Source: Clostridiales bacterium (lineage in GTDB: Bacteria > Bacillota > Clostridia > Christensenellales > Aristaeellaceae). From it: 50,890 nucleotides of DNA. This document shows positions 32,579 through 41,260 of this stretch, piece by piece. Position numbers and translations under genes: made by a program. The stretch is from contig SVGO01000005.1 of NCBI GenBank assembly GCA_015056305.1, positions 1-50,890 of the forward strand, read 5' to 3'. Each line of letters opens with the position of its first letter. Position 1 is the stretch's first letter. The notes below the pieces were generated by a model. The model was not told the origin of the DNA. It worked only from the letters and a program-made list of their open reading frames with translations, and did not search any database.

Positions 32579-33895
32579 ATGACGATGGCCAGACGCAGAC
32601 GGCGCAGGGTTTCCCTGGGCACGATCTTTATGCTGCTGCTGACGGCGCTGGTCGTTGTCGGCTGCGTTCTTTTTTTCTCGCTTCTGGTTGGCGATGATCT
32701 CTACGAGCGTACAGGCGAATTGATCCGTTCCCTGTCCGAGCAGGGATTGTTTGATGCGTCGTTCAGCTTTGAGATCCCGGAGCCGACGGCTGTGCCGGCC
32801 TATATGTGGCTGGAGGATACGCCCGTGCCGACGCCGCCGCCCGCAACGCCTACGCCCGTGCCTGCGCCTGCAACGATCACGATTGCCGCTGCCGGCGCTG
32901 TGTATGCGCCCAAGGCTGTGCGCGAGAGCGTGCTCGCGGATACGCGCTACGATTTTGAGCCCGTGTTTTCCGGGCTTGGCGATACGCTGCTGGATGCAGA
33001 TCTGGCCATCGCGACGCTGGAGACGACCACCGCTGGCCGGGATAAGGGCTTTGACAACCACAACACGGCCCCGGAGATTCTGGACGCCCTGCGCAGCAGC
33101 GGCGTGGATCTGCTGTCCCTGGCGACGGAGCATGCGTTGGATAAGGGCTATGAGGGGCTGGATCTGACGGTCAGCGAACTCACGGCACGGGGTCTTGCGT
33201 ATGCCGGCGTGCAGCAGGAGGGCGGCGGCCGGACAATGATGATGCGCATCGGCGGCGTGCAGGTGGCTGTGCTGGCGTATACATACGGCCTGAGCGACAA
33301 TGGCCGCGAGGAGACGAATGGCGATGAACGCGGGGCTGTGCCGCAGATGAACCGGGAACAGATGCTCGAGGACGTACGGCAGGCGCGCGTAAACGGCGCA
33401 AACGTCGTGATCGTGCTGCCGCACTGGGGCACCAAGAATATCGCACAGACGCCGGTGAATGTACAAAGGCTTGCCGGAGAACTGGCGCAGGCGGGCGCGG
33501 ATATCATCCTGGGGACGCATCCCAACGTGCCGCAGGGCACGGAGCGTATCCGCACGACGCGCGCCGACGGACTGGAATATGACACGGTTGTGTGCTATTC
33601 GCTGGGCAATCTGCTCACCGATGCGCGCGCGGCAGAAAATACCGCGGGCATGGTCGCGCATGTGAGCGTGACGTATGATCCTGTGACGCGCAGGACGACG
33701 ATCGGCGAGATGTACTGCACGCCGGTGTATATCGCCAGACAGCGCGTGGAGGGCGAGAATGTTTACCGCGTCGTGGACGCGGAGAGCGAGACGGCGCTGC
33801 AGGCGCTGACAGAGCAGGAGCAGCAGGCGGCGCGCGAGGCGGTTGAACTGATCCGCAGGGCGACGCAGGCGGACGAGCAGGAGGGACATGGCTGA
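32579..33895 (+). CDS. CapA-family (PGA_cap) metallophosphatase-like membrane protein
   Basis: A 438-residue protein with a strongly basic N-terminus (ARRRRRRVS) followed by one membrane span (FMLLLTALVVVGCVLFF), a Pro/Thr-rich linker (PVPTPPPATPTPVPAP), and a CapA-type domain. NHNTAPEILDALRSSGVD and LPHWGTKN are the usual conserved blocks; in this family Asp/His/Asn residues form a calcineurin-like metal site. CapA proteins are linked to poly-gamma-glutamate capsules but single homologues like this are widespread with other roles. The start at 32579 is best supported by AAAGGG; ATG 32585 is an alternative. The stop overlaps the next start by one base. Confidence 0.85.
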   Translation: MTMARRRRRRVSLGTIFMLLLTALVVVGCVLFFSLLVGDDLYERTGELIRSLSEQGLFDASFSFEIPEPTAVPAYMWLEDTPVPTPPPATPTPVPAPATITIAAAGAVYAPKAVRESVLADTRYDFEPVFSGLGDTLLDADLAIATLETTTAGRDKGFDNHNTAPEILDALRSSGVDLLSLATEHALDKGYEGLDLTVSELTARGLAYAGVQQEGGGRTMMMRIGGVQVAVLAYTYGLSDNGREETNGDERGAVPQMNREQMLEDVRQARVNGANVVIVLPHWGTKNIAQTPVNVQRLAGELAQAGADIILGTHPNVPQGTERIRTTRADGLEYDTVVCYSLGNLLTDARAAENTAGMVAHVSVTYDPVTRRTTIGEMYCTPVYIARQRVEGENVYRVVDAESETALQALTEQEQQAAREAVELIRRATQADEQEGHG

Positions 33896-34929
33896 TGAGA
33901 ATTGTGGATTACGGCGTGCAGGTGGGCAGCCTGACGCGCGGAAAGCTCAATAAAATCACAGATGTGCCGGGCGTGCGCGTGGGTCATGCAACCATCCACG
34001 ACGATCGCCATCACACGGGTGTGACGGTGATCATGCCGTGTGATGACAATATGTTTAAAAATAAGCTGACGGCAGCGTCGTTCGTGCTCAATGGATTCGG
34101 CAAGACGCAGGGCTTGGTGCAGATTGACGAGCTGGGCACGCTGGAAACGCCGATCGCGCTGACCAATACGCTGAACGTCGGCAGGGTGCACGATGCGTTG
34201 GTGGGCTATATGGCAAAGCGCTGCGAGGCGGATCAATTCCCCATGCGCTCGATCAATCCGGTCGTGGGCGAGTGCAACGATGCGTCGTTCAATGAGATCA
34301 CGGACAGACCGGTGAATGAATCGCATGTGCTTGCGGCCATCGACGCGCTGTGCGAGGATTTTGAGGAGGGCTGCGTTGGCGCGGGTGCGGGCACCATCTG
34401 CCATGGGCTCAAGGGCGGCATTGGCTCGGCGTCGCGCCTGCTTGATATCGCCGGAAAGACGTATACGCTGGGCGTGCTGGTGCAGAGCAATCACGGGACG
34501 CTGGAGGAGCTGCACGTGATGGAGCGCCCTCTGGGCCGCGAGATCATCGCAAAGCGCAATGCGCAGCCCAAGCAGGAGCCGCAGGATCGCGGCTCGATCA
34601 TGATGGTGCTGGCGACGGATCTGCCCGTGAGCGACCGTCAGCTGCGCAGGATTCTCAAGCGCTGCGCCGTTGGTCTTGCCAGAAACGGATCGTACTTCGG
34701 TCATGGCAGCGGCGACGTCATGATCGGCTTCACGACGGCCAATCGCGTGCCGCATGGCGGTATGCACCGTGTGATTGCGCATCAGGTGCTCACCGAGCAT
34801 ACGCTGGAAATGGCCTTCCGCGCGGCGGCAGAGAGTACGCAGGAGGCTGTGCTCAATTCCATGACGGCGGCCGTCGAAATGACCGCCCTCGACGGCAAGG
34901 TTTACGAATCCATCACCAAATACCTTTAA
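33895..34929 (+). CDS. P1-family (DmpA/S58) aminopeptidase
   Basis: A 344-residue Ntn-hydrolase-fold peptidase. DmpA enzymes self-cleave before a nucleophilic serine; here that site is Gly-Ser 234 in QDRGSIMMVLATDLP. Upstream motifs TDVPGVRVGHAT, LTNTLNVGRVHDA and VGAGAGTICHGLKGGIGSASR match the family. No signal peptide is seen, so it is probably cytoplasmic and trims N-terminal residues or hydrolyses peptide amides. It is translationally coupled to the CapA-like gene, but a functional link is not established. Confidence 0.9.
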   Translation: MRIVDYGVQVGSLTRGKLNKITDVPGVRVGHATIHDDRHHTGVTVIMPCDDNMFKNKLTAASFVLNGFGKTQGLVQIDELGTLETPIALTNTLNVGRVHDALVGYMAKRCEADQFPMRSINPVVGECNDASFNEITDRPVNESHVLAAIDALCEDFEEGCVGAGAGTICHGLKGGIGSASRLLDIAGKTYTLGVLVQSNHGTLEELHVMERPLGREIIAKRNAQPKQEPQDRGSIMMVLATDLPVSDRQLRRILKRCAVGLARNGSYFGHGSGDVMIGFTTANRVPHGGMHRVIAHQVLTEHTLEMAFRAAAESTQEAVLNSMTAAVEMTALDGKVYESITKYL

Positions 34930-35182
34930 ACCGCCGCGAAGCGAAGAAGAGGACGTATGGGGACGCCGTCCCCATACCCCTGGCAGGGACATTGTCCCTG
35001 CACCCATTACGCTGTGCTATCGCACAGCTAAGAGAAGCATCTTAAAGCTGCCGCGAAGCGAAGAAGGGGTCTGGGGACGATGTCCCCAGGCAGGTTTTAG
35101 GGCGGCAGCCCTAACGTTCTCCTTATGCGCGAAGCACCGAAAGCAAGAACCGCAGCGGAGCCGAAGGCGACTATTGCGGTTC
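34930..35182. repeat. Dispersed hairpin repeat, pair R9 with P0 hairpin
   Basis: Left copy (minus orientation): P3 ATGGGGAC-GCC-GTCCCCAT within 34955-34977 and P2 CAGGGAC-ATT-GTCCCTG (34984-35000). Central P4 GCTGTGC-TATC-GCACAGC (35011-35028). Right copy (plus): P2 CTGGGGAC-GAT-GTCCCCAG (35071-35089), P3 AGGGC-GGCA-GCCCT (35099-35112), AACGTT, outer CCTT, GCGCGAAGC, then P0 GAACCGCA (35147-35154)/TGCGGTTC (35175-35182) with loop GGAGCCGAAGGCGACTA. Everything between the peptidase stop and the next terminator belongs to it. Confidence 0.8.
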
Positions 35183-35205
35183 CAGTATAGCAACATCAAA
35201 CAACC

Positions 35206-35237
35206 AAAAAGAGACTGCCAGAAGGCAGCCTCTTTTT
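35206..35237. terminator. Bidirectional terminator between convergent units
   Basis: GAGACTGCC-AGAA-GGCAGCCTC flanked by AAAAA and TTTTT. It ends both the P1 peptidase transcript and the leftward glycosyltransferase. Confidence 0.8.
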
Positions 35238-35238
35238 G

Positions 35239-36399
35239 TTATATCCTTGCTTCGATAAAATCCGCGGCTTCGTTCACGCCGCCGCACGCTGCAAAATCTT
35301 CGGCGATTTCCTGTGCGGTGCGCTTGTATCTGTGATCCGTCAGCACCGCTTCCAGCGCCCGGCGGATCGACTTTGCAGATGCGCGCTTGAGCCGGAGCCC
35401 TGCGCCCAGCTCCTGCACACGCCCTGCGACGGCCTCCTCCTCGCTGTGCTGGGGAAAGAGCAGCATCGGCACGCCGCATAGCAGGGCTTCTGAGACGGAA
35501 TTCATACCGCAGTGCGTGAGGAATGCGTCGGCGCTCGACAGGATTTCAAGCTGATTTACACGCGGAAAGATCCGCACATTTTCGGGAATCGCGCCCAGCG
35601 ACGCAGGATCGACCTTGTTTCCGATGGAGATGACTGCGTCGCAGTCCATGATGGACAGCGCACGAATGCAGCGCCGATAAAAAGCGGGCGCATTGTGCAG
35701 CACCGTGCCCAGCGATATATATACCAGAGGCCGTGCATGTGCTGTGCGCGGATAGCGCGCCATGACCGACGGGCCGACGAAGGCATAGTTCTCGCCGAAG
35801 GTTTCGGCGGATGGCTGAAAGCGGCGGCTGGTGTAGACGATGGTGTCGGTCAGCGCATCATTCTGGATTACGTCGACAAAGCTGCGTACATCGTATCCAT
35901 GATCGCGCAGACGCTGCATGCTTCTTTCGATCCGGGGCATGCCGAGCACCGTGCGGATAATTTCCGGCAGGCGCGGCTTCATGCGCGAGGCTGTCTGCGT
36001 ATTGAAGGCGAGGGTCGTCGTCGAGCAGACGAAAGGAACGCCGTGCTTTTTTGCCAGCAGCTTGCTGTAGAAACAGACAGAGTCGCCGACGATCAGCGCG
36101 GGCTTTTCCCGGGTGATGTCCGCAGCGATCCGGTCATCCAGCGCAAGCGTGGTGTCCGTCACCATCTCAATGAGCGCGGCGAAATCCTTGCCTGCGATTC
36201 TGTCGATATTCTCAGGCGCGGGCGGCATATACGGCTCAATGGAAACAAACTCTGCGCCTGCCGCTGCAATTCTTTCACGGAATTCCTCGGTTTCATAGTA
36301 GTGCACGCGATGCCCGCGCGCGCTTAGTTCGCGCACCAGAGGCAGCGTGGGGTTCACGTGCCCGTGCGCAGGAATGGAGAAAAAGAAGATGCACGCCAT
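35239..36399 (-). CDS. Glycosyltransferase, GT1/MGT (macrolide glycosyltransferase) type
   Basis: A 386-residue GT-B enzyme. The N-terminal acceptor domain starts with SIPAHGHVNPTLPLVREL, and the C-terminal nucleotide-sugar site is FLTHCGMNSVSEALLCGVPML followed by PQHSEEE. Such enzymes put a sugar on macrolides, flavonoids or sterol-like small molecules and often give self-protection. ATG 36399 lies 4 nt past the upstream Arc-like gene stop, so it is probably co-transcribed with the SPFH and Arc-like genes; that grouping is unusual and its meaning unclear. Confidence 0.88.
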   Translation of the reverse strand: MACIFFFSIPAHGHVNPTLPLVRELSARGHRVHYYETEEFRERIAAAGAEFVSIEPYMPPAPENIDRIAGKDFAALIEMVTDTTLALDDRIAADITREKPALIVGDSVCFYSKLLAKKHGVPFVCSTTTLAFNTQTASRMKPRLPEIIRTVLGMPRIERSMQRLRDHGYDVRSFVDVIQNDALTDTIVYTSRRFQPSAETFGENYAFVGPSVMARYPRTAHARPLVYISLGTVLHNAPAFYRRCIRALSIMDCDAVISIGNKVDPASLGAIPENVRIFPRVNQLEILSSADAFLTHCGMNSVSEALLCGVPMLLFPQHSEEEAVAGRVQELGAGLRLKRASAKSIRRALEAVLTDHRYKRTAQEIAEDFAACGGVNEAADFIEARI

Positions 36400-36403
36400 C
36401 GCT

Positions 36404-36664
36404 TTATTTTCCTTTCTTTCGGGTGCGCACGGCCTCGGTCAGCAGGTATTCGATCTGCGCGTTGATCGAGCGGAAATCGTCTTCGGCCCAACTGGCGATC
36501 TCGTCCCAGAGGGACGGGGCAAGGCGGAGAAGCACCTGCTTCTTCGCCCTTTCTTTTTCCTTGAGCGCCTTCTCTTTTTTGAGCACCTGCGCTTCCATGT
36601 CGGCGATGCGCGCAAGGCGGGCAGCAAGCTGCTCCTCTTTCTTTGTCAGCTGCTCATCGTTCAT
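36404..36664 (-). CDS. Arc-like ribbon-helix-helix protein
   Basis: An 86-residue protein. The N-terminal half is a charged coiled coil (MEAQVLKKEKALKEKERAKK); the C-terminal half is Arc/MetJ-like, with LLRLAPSLWDEIASWA and EDDFRSINAQIEYLLTEAVR giving the ribbon and two helices. GGAGGA before ATG 36664 supports the start and lies just inside the SPFH gene end. Small Arc-like proteins of this type accompany SPFH genes in many Firmicutes. It may bind the inverted repeat upstream of the SPFH gene (37709-37727), which is inference. Confidence 0.82.
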   Translation of the reverse strand: MNDEQLTKKEEQLAARLARIADMEAQVLKKEKALKEKERAKKQVLLRLAPSLWDEIASWAEDDFRSINAQIEYLLTEAVRTRKKGK

Positions 36665-36678
36665 GGGAAATCCTCCGA

Positions 36679-37683
36679 TCAGTAGATGCTGCCGCTGTTG
36701 ACGATGGGCTGGGCGTCCTTGCTGCCGCACAGCACCACAAGCAGATTGGATACCATGGCGGCCTTGCGCTCCTCATCGAGCACGACGACCTCCTCCTCGC
36801 TGAGCTGATCGATGGCCATCTTGACCATACCGACCGCGCCTTCGACGATCTTCTGGCGCGCGGCGATGATGGCGGTCGCTTGCTGGCGCTGCAGCATCGC
36901 AGCGGCGATCTCGTCGGAATAGGCGAGGGTGGTGATGCGCACGTCCTCGATGACGATGCCTGCGTCCTTCACGCGCTCGGCGAGCTCTTGCTGCATGATT
37001 TCGGAAACCTCGCTGCTGGAACCGCGCAGTGTCTTTTCATCCGGATCGTCGCCCATCGAATCGTAGGGATACAGGCGTGCGATGTTGCGGATGGTGGAAT
37101 CGCATTGGGTGGAGAGGTAGTCCTCGAAGTTTTCCACGGCGAAGACGGCAGCGGTCGGATCGGCGACGCGCCAGATGACGACAGAACCGATGATGATCGG
37201 ATTGCCCATCGCGTCGTTGACCTTCTGCGTGCGGTTGACAAGCGTGCGGGTTTTCAGCGAAATCTTCTTGCTGCGGCGGATGGTTACGGAAGCGCCGTTG
37301 GCGGCGGTTTTTACGGATTCCACAGGCTCGCCGTTCATCACAGTGGGCGCGTTCGCGGTCACAAAGGGATTGAGGTAGAAAAAGCCGGGCGTCTTGAGCG
37401 TGCCGTAATACCTTCCAAAGAGCGTGAAGACGTAGGCCTGATTCGGCGCGAGCACCTTGAGCCCCGCAAGCAGGATGGAAAAGGCGGTGATGCCCACCAG
37501 GCCGACGCCCAGCAGGATGCCGCCGTAGAGATAGAAATTGTTTTCCAGACGGATGCAGCCGAGAATGATGCAGCAGATGGCGGCGATCATGCCGACGATA
37601 TTGACCAGAAGACCGAAAAAGCCGCTGCGATGCGGTGCGGTTTTCTCCTGCGGGACGCTGGTAACGAGACGATTGTTTTCCAT
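36679..37683 (-). CDS. SPFH/Band 7 domain membrane protein
   Basis: A 334-residue flotillin/stomatin-superfamily protein. Two adjacent membrane segments near the N-terminus ([20 protein letters not shown] in parts, and [17 protein letters not shown]) precede the SPFH domain ([22 protein letters not shown]). The C-terminal part is helical ([20 protein letters not shown]). AAGGAG before ATG 37683 supports the start. Such proteins build membrane microdomain scaffolds. First gene of the SPFH-Arc-glycosyltransferase unit. Confidence 0.9.
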   Translation of the reverse strand: MENNRLVTSVPQEKTAPHRSGFFGLLVNIVGMIAAICCIILGCIRLENNFYLYGGILLGVGLVGITAFSILLAGLKVLAPNQAYVFTLFGRYYGTLKTPGFFYLNPFVTANAPTVMNGEPVESVKTAANGASVTIRRSKKISLKTRTLVNRTQKVNDAMGNPIIIGSVVIWRVADPTAAVFAVENFEDYLSTQCDSTIRNIARLYPYDSMGDDPDEKTLRGSSSEVSEIMQQELAERVKDAGIVIEDVRITTLAYSDEIAAAMLQRQQATAIIAARQKIVEGAVGMVKMAIDQLSEEEVVVLDEERKAAMVSNLLVVLCGSKDAQPIVNSGSIY

Positions 37684-37708
37684 GATGATGCTCCTTTCAA
37701 AGAGTTGA

Positions 37709-37759
37709 TGATATCGTTTTGATATCATTATGATAAATTATGAAGGGGATGATTGTCAA
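37709..37759 (-). promoter_or_regulatory. SPFH operon promoter with inverted-repeat operator
   Basis: Minus-strand TTGACA (37759-37754), 18-bp spacer, TATCAT (37735-37730). TGATATC-GTTTT-GATATCA (37709-37727) lies just downstream over the start point, a plausible site for the Arc-like protein. Confidence 0.6.
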
Positions 37760-37807
37760 GAGGGACGTAAAAGAAAGCGCGAAAAAAAGCGAAATCCCGC
37801 TGCAGCG

Positions 37808-37836
37808 TTGATTTGAAAAGCATCGAGTGCTATAAT
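37808..37836 (+). promoter_or_regulatory. Promoter of the leucine-rich-repeat gene
   Basis: TTGATT (37808-37813), 17-bp spacer, TATAAT (37831-37836), about 40 nt before the ATG. Confidence 0.7.
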
Positions 37837-37876
37837 AAATCCAAATGTGACAAAATTCGAAGGATGAGGAAAGAGC

Positions 37877-39160
37877 ATGCTGACCAGGAGATTCAAACGC
37901 GGACAGGACGCGGGCGTGGGCAAGGAAAAGACGGTGGCGCAGGATGGATTCAGCGCGACGATCGAATGTCCGGTGCTTCCCGTTTCGCCGCGCCCCTGGC
38001 ACGACGACACGACGCCGTTTAAGCCGATCTCGGAGGAAATGCTCCGCGAGATGGCCTGCAGCGATCAGCGTGCTGCGGCACAGAGCATGCCTGCTGCCTC
38101 CGCTGCAGCGCCGCGCGGCGCATACCGCGCGCCGGCAGGTTTTGCGACGGTGGGCAGACATGTGCTCGATTTTGCGGATAACGGCGACGGTACGCTGACG
38201 GTTGCCCGATGCATCGATCCTCAGGCCGACGATCTGGATATTCAGTTTGAGGCGGGCGCCTGCCCGGTGGTGGCGATTGCGCCCAAGGCGTTTGAAGGCT
38301 GCGCTGCGCTTCGGCGTGTCGTGCTGCCCCCGAGCCTCAAGCAGATCGGAGAGAAAGCGTTCTCCGGCTGTGCGAGGCTGATGCAGCTGGTGATTCCCGG
38401 CGGGGTGACGCGCGTGGGCACGTTGGCGTTTGCCAATTGCGCGGGGCTTGAGCGCGTGCGCATTGAGCCGGGCGTGCAGACGCTGGGGCCGTCGTGCTTC
38501 TCCAAGTGCACGAGCCTTGTGCGAGTGGATGTGCCTTCAAGTCTTGTTTCCTTTGGCGGCGGCGTGTTCTTTGGCTGCGGCAGGCAGCTGTGCCTGTATG
38601 GTGCGGAGGGCGTGCCTGCGCAGCAGTATGCCAGACTCAACGGCGTTGCGTATGATTCCCAGAGCTGGAAAGAGGACGAGCTGCTCGTTTTTGAAGAGCA
38701 AGAGGACGGCTCTCTGGTCGTGACCGGGCCGCGCCAGAGCGCGCCGGAGCGTATCGAGATCCCGGCGGAGGTCTGCGGCAGGAAGATCGCGGCGATTGCG
38801 CCGAAGGCGTTCTTTGCCTGCGGGACGCTGTATCAGCTGTCGCTTGGCGCCAATGTGAGAAGCATCGGTGAGAGCGCGTTCTTCGGCTGCCGGAGCCTGA
38901 CGGTCGTCAGCTTTGAGCGGGGGCTCGAATCCGTGGGCGACAGCGCTTTTGCCGGCTGCGAGAATCTCCCGCAGGTGACGCTGCCGTGGGGAACGACCTC
39001 GATCGGCCATATGGCGTTCTTTGGCTGCACGCGGCTTTCGTTTGTGAAGATGCCCCCAACCACGCGCGTGGCGGATTTTGCGTTTGACGGCTGCGCGCCC
39101 AATCTCCGTGTGTTCGGCGGCGTGAGCGCGGGACGCATACAGGAGACGCTGCGCGGGTAA
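37877..39160 (+). CDS. BspA-type leucine-rich-repeat protein without signal peptide
   Basis: A 427-residue protein built of LRR_5 repeats of about 23 residues: IAPKAFEGCAALRRVVLPPSL, IGEKAFSGCARLMQLVIPGGV (each here longer than the core, given as AFEGCAALRRVVLP and AFSGCARLMQLVIP), CFSKCTSLVRVDVP, AFFACGTLYQLSL, AFFGCRSLTVVSF, AFAGCENLPQVTLP and AFFGCTRLSFVKMP. Two repeat blocks flank a linker near residues 260-300. The N-terminal 90 residues are not repeats, and no signal peptide or sorting motif is present, unlike surface BspA proteins, so it is probably intracellular. Its partner is unknown. GAGGAAAG before ATG 37877 supports the start. Confidence 0.85.
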   Translation: MLTRRFKRGQDAGVGKEKTVAQDGFSATIECPVLPVSPRPWHDDTTPFKPISEEMLREMACSDQRAAAQSMPAASAAAPRGAYRAPAGFATVGRHVLDFADNGDGTLTVARCIDPQADDLDIQFEAGACPVVAIAPKAFEGCAALRRVVLPPSLKQIGEKAFSGCARLMQLVIPGGVTRVGTLAFANCAGLERVRIEPGVQTLGPSCFSKCTSLVRVDVPSSLVSFGGGVFFGCGRQLCLYGAEGVPAQQYARLNGVAYDSQSWKEDELLVFEEQEDGSLVVTGPRQSAPERIEIPAEVCGRKIAAIAPKAFFACGTLYQLSLGANVRSIGESAFFGCRSLTVVSFERGLESVGDSAFAGCENLPQVTLPWGTTSIGHMAFFGCTRLSFVKMPPTTRVADFAFDGCAPNLRVFGGVSAGRIQETLRG

Positions 39161-39176
39161 AATATGGCGGCGCATC

Positions 39177-39205
39177 TTGAAAAGAAGCGCGAATTTTGCT
39201 ATACT
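39177..39205 (+). promoter_or_regulatory. Promoter of the DUF1846 gene
   Basis: TTGAAA (39177-39182), 17-bp spacer, TATACT (39200-39205). Confidence 0.7.
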
Positions 39206-39267
39206 GGATCAGTATTTTTTGGGGAACGATATGTGTGAACCGGTTTAAGGAAGATGGGAGAAAGCAT

Positions 39268-40752
39268 ATGAAGAGAATCGGCTTTGACAGTGCGAAGTAT
39301 ATTCGCCTGCAGTCTGAGCGCATCCGCGAGCGCATTGACCAGTTCGGCGGCAAGCTGTATCTGGAGTTCGGCGGCAAGCTCTTTGACGATTATCACGCCT
39401 CGCGCGTGCTGCCCGGATTCGAGCCGGACAACAAGATCAAGATGCTCCTGGAGCTCAAGGATCAGGCGGAGGTTGTCATCGCCATCAGCGCCGGCGACAT
39501 CGAGAAGAACAAGCGCCGCGGCGATCTGGGCATCACCTATGACACCGACGTCATGCGCCTGATCGACATCTTCCGCGGCTTTGGCCTGTATGTCGGCTCC
39601 ATCGTGCTCACCCAGTATGCCGAGCAGCCGTCCGCCGTGACGTTTGAAAAGCGGATGACGGCGCTGGGCCTGAAGGTCTACAGGCATTATCATATTCCGA
39701 ATTATCCGTCCGATATCAAGCTGGTGGTCAGCGACGAGGGCTTTGGCCGCAATGACTACGTCGAGACTTCCCGTTCGCTGATCGTCGTGACCGCGCCCGG
39801 CCCGGGCAGCGGCAAGATGGCAACCTGTCTTTCTCAGCTGTATCACGAGCACAAGCGCGGCGTGCAGGCCGGCTATGCAAAGTTTGAAACCTTCCCGATC
39901 TGGAATCTGCCGCTTAAGCACCCTGTGAATCTCGCCTATGAGGCGGCGACGGCGGATCTGAACGACGTGAACATGATCGATCCGTTCCATCTGGAGGCTT
40001 ACGGCGAGACGACGGTCAACTACAACCGCGACGTGGAGATCTTCCCGGTGCTGCGCACGATCTTCGAACGCATTTACGGCGAATGCCCGTATAAGAGCCC
40101 GACGGACATGGGTGTGAACATGGTGGGCAATTCCATCGTGGACGATGACGTGTGCCGCGAGGCGTCCTGTCAGGAGATCATCCGCCGCTACTTCAAGGCG
40201 GCATGCCAGGTGAGGCAGGGCCTTTCCTCCGGGGAGGACCGCAGCAAGATCGAACTGCTGATGAGCACGCTGAAGATCGAGCCGGAGAATCGTGCGGTTG
40301 TGCCGGCTGCGCTGCAGATTGCGGACAGAACCGGCAAGCCTGCGGCGGCGATCGAACTGCCGGACGGCCGCATTGTCACCGGCAGGACGACGGATCTGTT
40401 CGGCCCGGTATCTGCGGCGATGCTCAATGCGCTCAAGGCGCTTGCGAACATCGACGACGAGATCAAGCTGATTTCGCCGGAGGTCATCGCTACGATCCAG
40501 ACCCTGAAGACCGACTATATGAAGAGCCAGAATCCGCGCCTGCATTCGGACGAGATGCTCGTTGCGCTGGCGATCAGCGCGGCGACCGATCCCAACGCGA
40601 TGAAGGCGATGCAGAAGATCGATGCGCTGGAGGGCTGCGACGTGCACTGCTCGGTCATCCTTTCTTCTGTGGACGACGGCGTATTCAAGCGGCTGAACAT
40701 GCAGGTGACCTGTGAGCCGACCTATGAGAAGAATAACCTGTATCACAAGTAA
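39268..40752 (+). CDS. DUF1846 (UPF0371) family protein
   Basis: A 494-residue conserved protein of the UPF0371/DUF1846 family. The start MKRIGFDSAKYIRLQSERI, the P-loop-like GPGSGKMATCLSQLYHE and the block MGVNMVGNSIVDDDVCREAS are characteristic. A nucleotide-binding role is suggested by the glycine-rich loop, but the biological function is not established. GGGAGAAAG before ATG 39268 is the ribosome site; a longer in-frame start would overlap the promoter. It is monocistronic, ending in a clear terminator. Confidence 0.93.
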   Translation: MKRIGFDSAKYIRLQSERIRERIDQFGGKLYLEFGGKLFDDYHASRVLPGFEPDNKIKMLLELKDQAEVVIAISAGDIEKNKRRGDLGITYDTDVMRLIDIFRGFGLYVGSIVLTQYAEQPSAVTFEKRMTALGLKVYRHYHIPNYPSDIKLVVSDEGFGRNDYVETSRSLIVVTAPGPGSGKMATCLSQLYHEHKRGVQAGYAKFETFPIWNLPLKHPVNLAYEAATADLNDVNMIDPFHLEAYGETTVNYNRDVEIFPVLRTIFERIYGECPYKSPTDMGVNMVGNSIVDDDVCREASCQEIIRRYFKAACQVRQGLSSGEDRSKIELLMSTLKIEPENRAVVPAALQIADRTGKPAAAIELPDGRIVTGRTTDLFGPVSAAMLNALKALANIDDEIKLISPEVIATIQTLKTDYMKSQNPRLHSDEMLVALAISAATDPNAMKAMQKIDALEGCDVHCSVILSSVDDGVFKRLNMQVTCEPTYEKNNLYHK

Positions 40753-40764
40753 TTGCAAATAAAG

Positions 40765-40796
40765 AAGGAACCTTTGCTGGGGCAAGGGTTCCTTTT
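40765..40796 (+). terminator. Terminator of the DUF1846 gene
   Basis: AAGGAACC and GGTTCCTT form the stem, with TTGC/GCAA inside, followed by TTGG. Confidence 0.75.
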
Positions 40797-40837
40797 GGAT
40801 ATTTAGTTCATTAAGTTGGGGATCATCGCCTGCGGGC

Positions 40838-40998
40838 GGGACCTCATCCGTCACGGCTGACGCCGCGCCACCTTCCCCATAGGGGAAGGTCTCCTTACTA
40901 CACGGGTAATACAATCTTTGATTTGAAAGAAGCATTCCAACAAGATTTGCCTTCCCCTATGGGGAAGGTGGCAGTCCAAAGGACTGACGGATGAGGTC
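40838..40998. mobile_element. MITE-like palindromic element
   Basis: A 161-bp non-coding unit bounded by 16-bp perfect terminal inverted repeats, GGGACCTCATCCGTCA (40838-40853) and TGACGGATGAGGTCCC (40983-40998). Inside are two further hairpins, ACCTTCCCC-AT-GGGGAAGGT-like, at 40870-40890 and about 40950-40970. Elements with CCTCATCCGTC ends and CCTTCCCC hairpins are familiar from many clostridial genomes. No transposase is encoded. Target duplication could not be identified. Confidence 0.75.
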
Positions 40999-41047
40999 CC
41001 CGGCCGCAGCCGGATCATTCGTGCAGACATTCTATTGAAGTGTATCA

Positions 41048-41183
41048 GAATCAAAAGCGTCGCCTATCGGCTTCTGTTTGATTCCCGCTTATCTTGCGCT
41101 TCGCGCATGGGCTACGTTGGGGATTTCATCCCCAAACCCCTGACAAGGGACTTCGCCCCTTGACCCCTTCTTCGCTTCGCGCC
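41048..41183 (-). repeat. Dispersed hairpin repeat, copy R10 with P0 hairpin
   Basis: Minus orientation: P0 GAATCAAA (41048-41055)/TTTGATTC (41077-41084) with loop GTCGCCTATCGGCTT; GCGCTTCGCGCATGGG; P3 GGGGAT-TTC-ATCCCC (41119-41133); P2 CAAGGGAC-TTC-GCCCCTTG (41144-41162); CCCC; CTTCTTCGCTTCGCGCCGG. It matches R8 nearly base for base through P3 and P2 while the P0 stem differs at four paired positions. Confidence 0.8.
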
Positions 41184-41223
41184 GGCTTTAAGCCTTAATC
41201 ACCTTTATCCCCCTTTTGCGCAG

Positions 41224-41256
41224 CAAAACCCTCCGCAATAACTGCGGAGGGTTTTT
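41224..41256. terminator. Terminator of the secreted SH3/PDZ gene
   Basis: AAAACCCTCCGC-AATAACT-GCGGAGGGTTTT, 5 nt beyond the stop on the minus strand, with A and T tracts on both sides. Confidence 0.85.
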
Positions 41257-41260
41257 ATGC

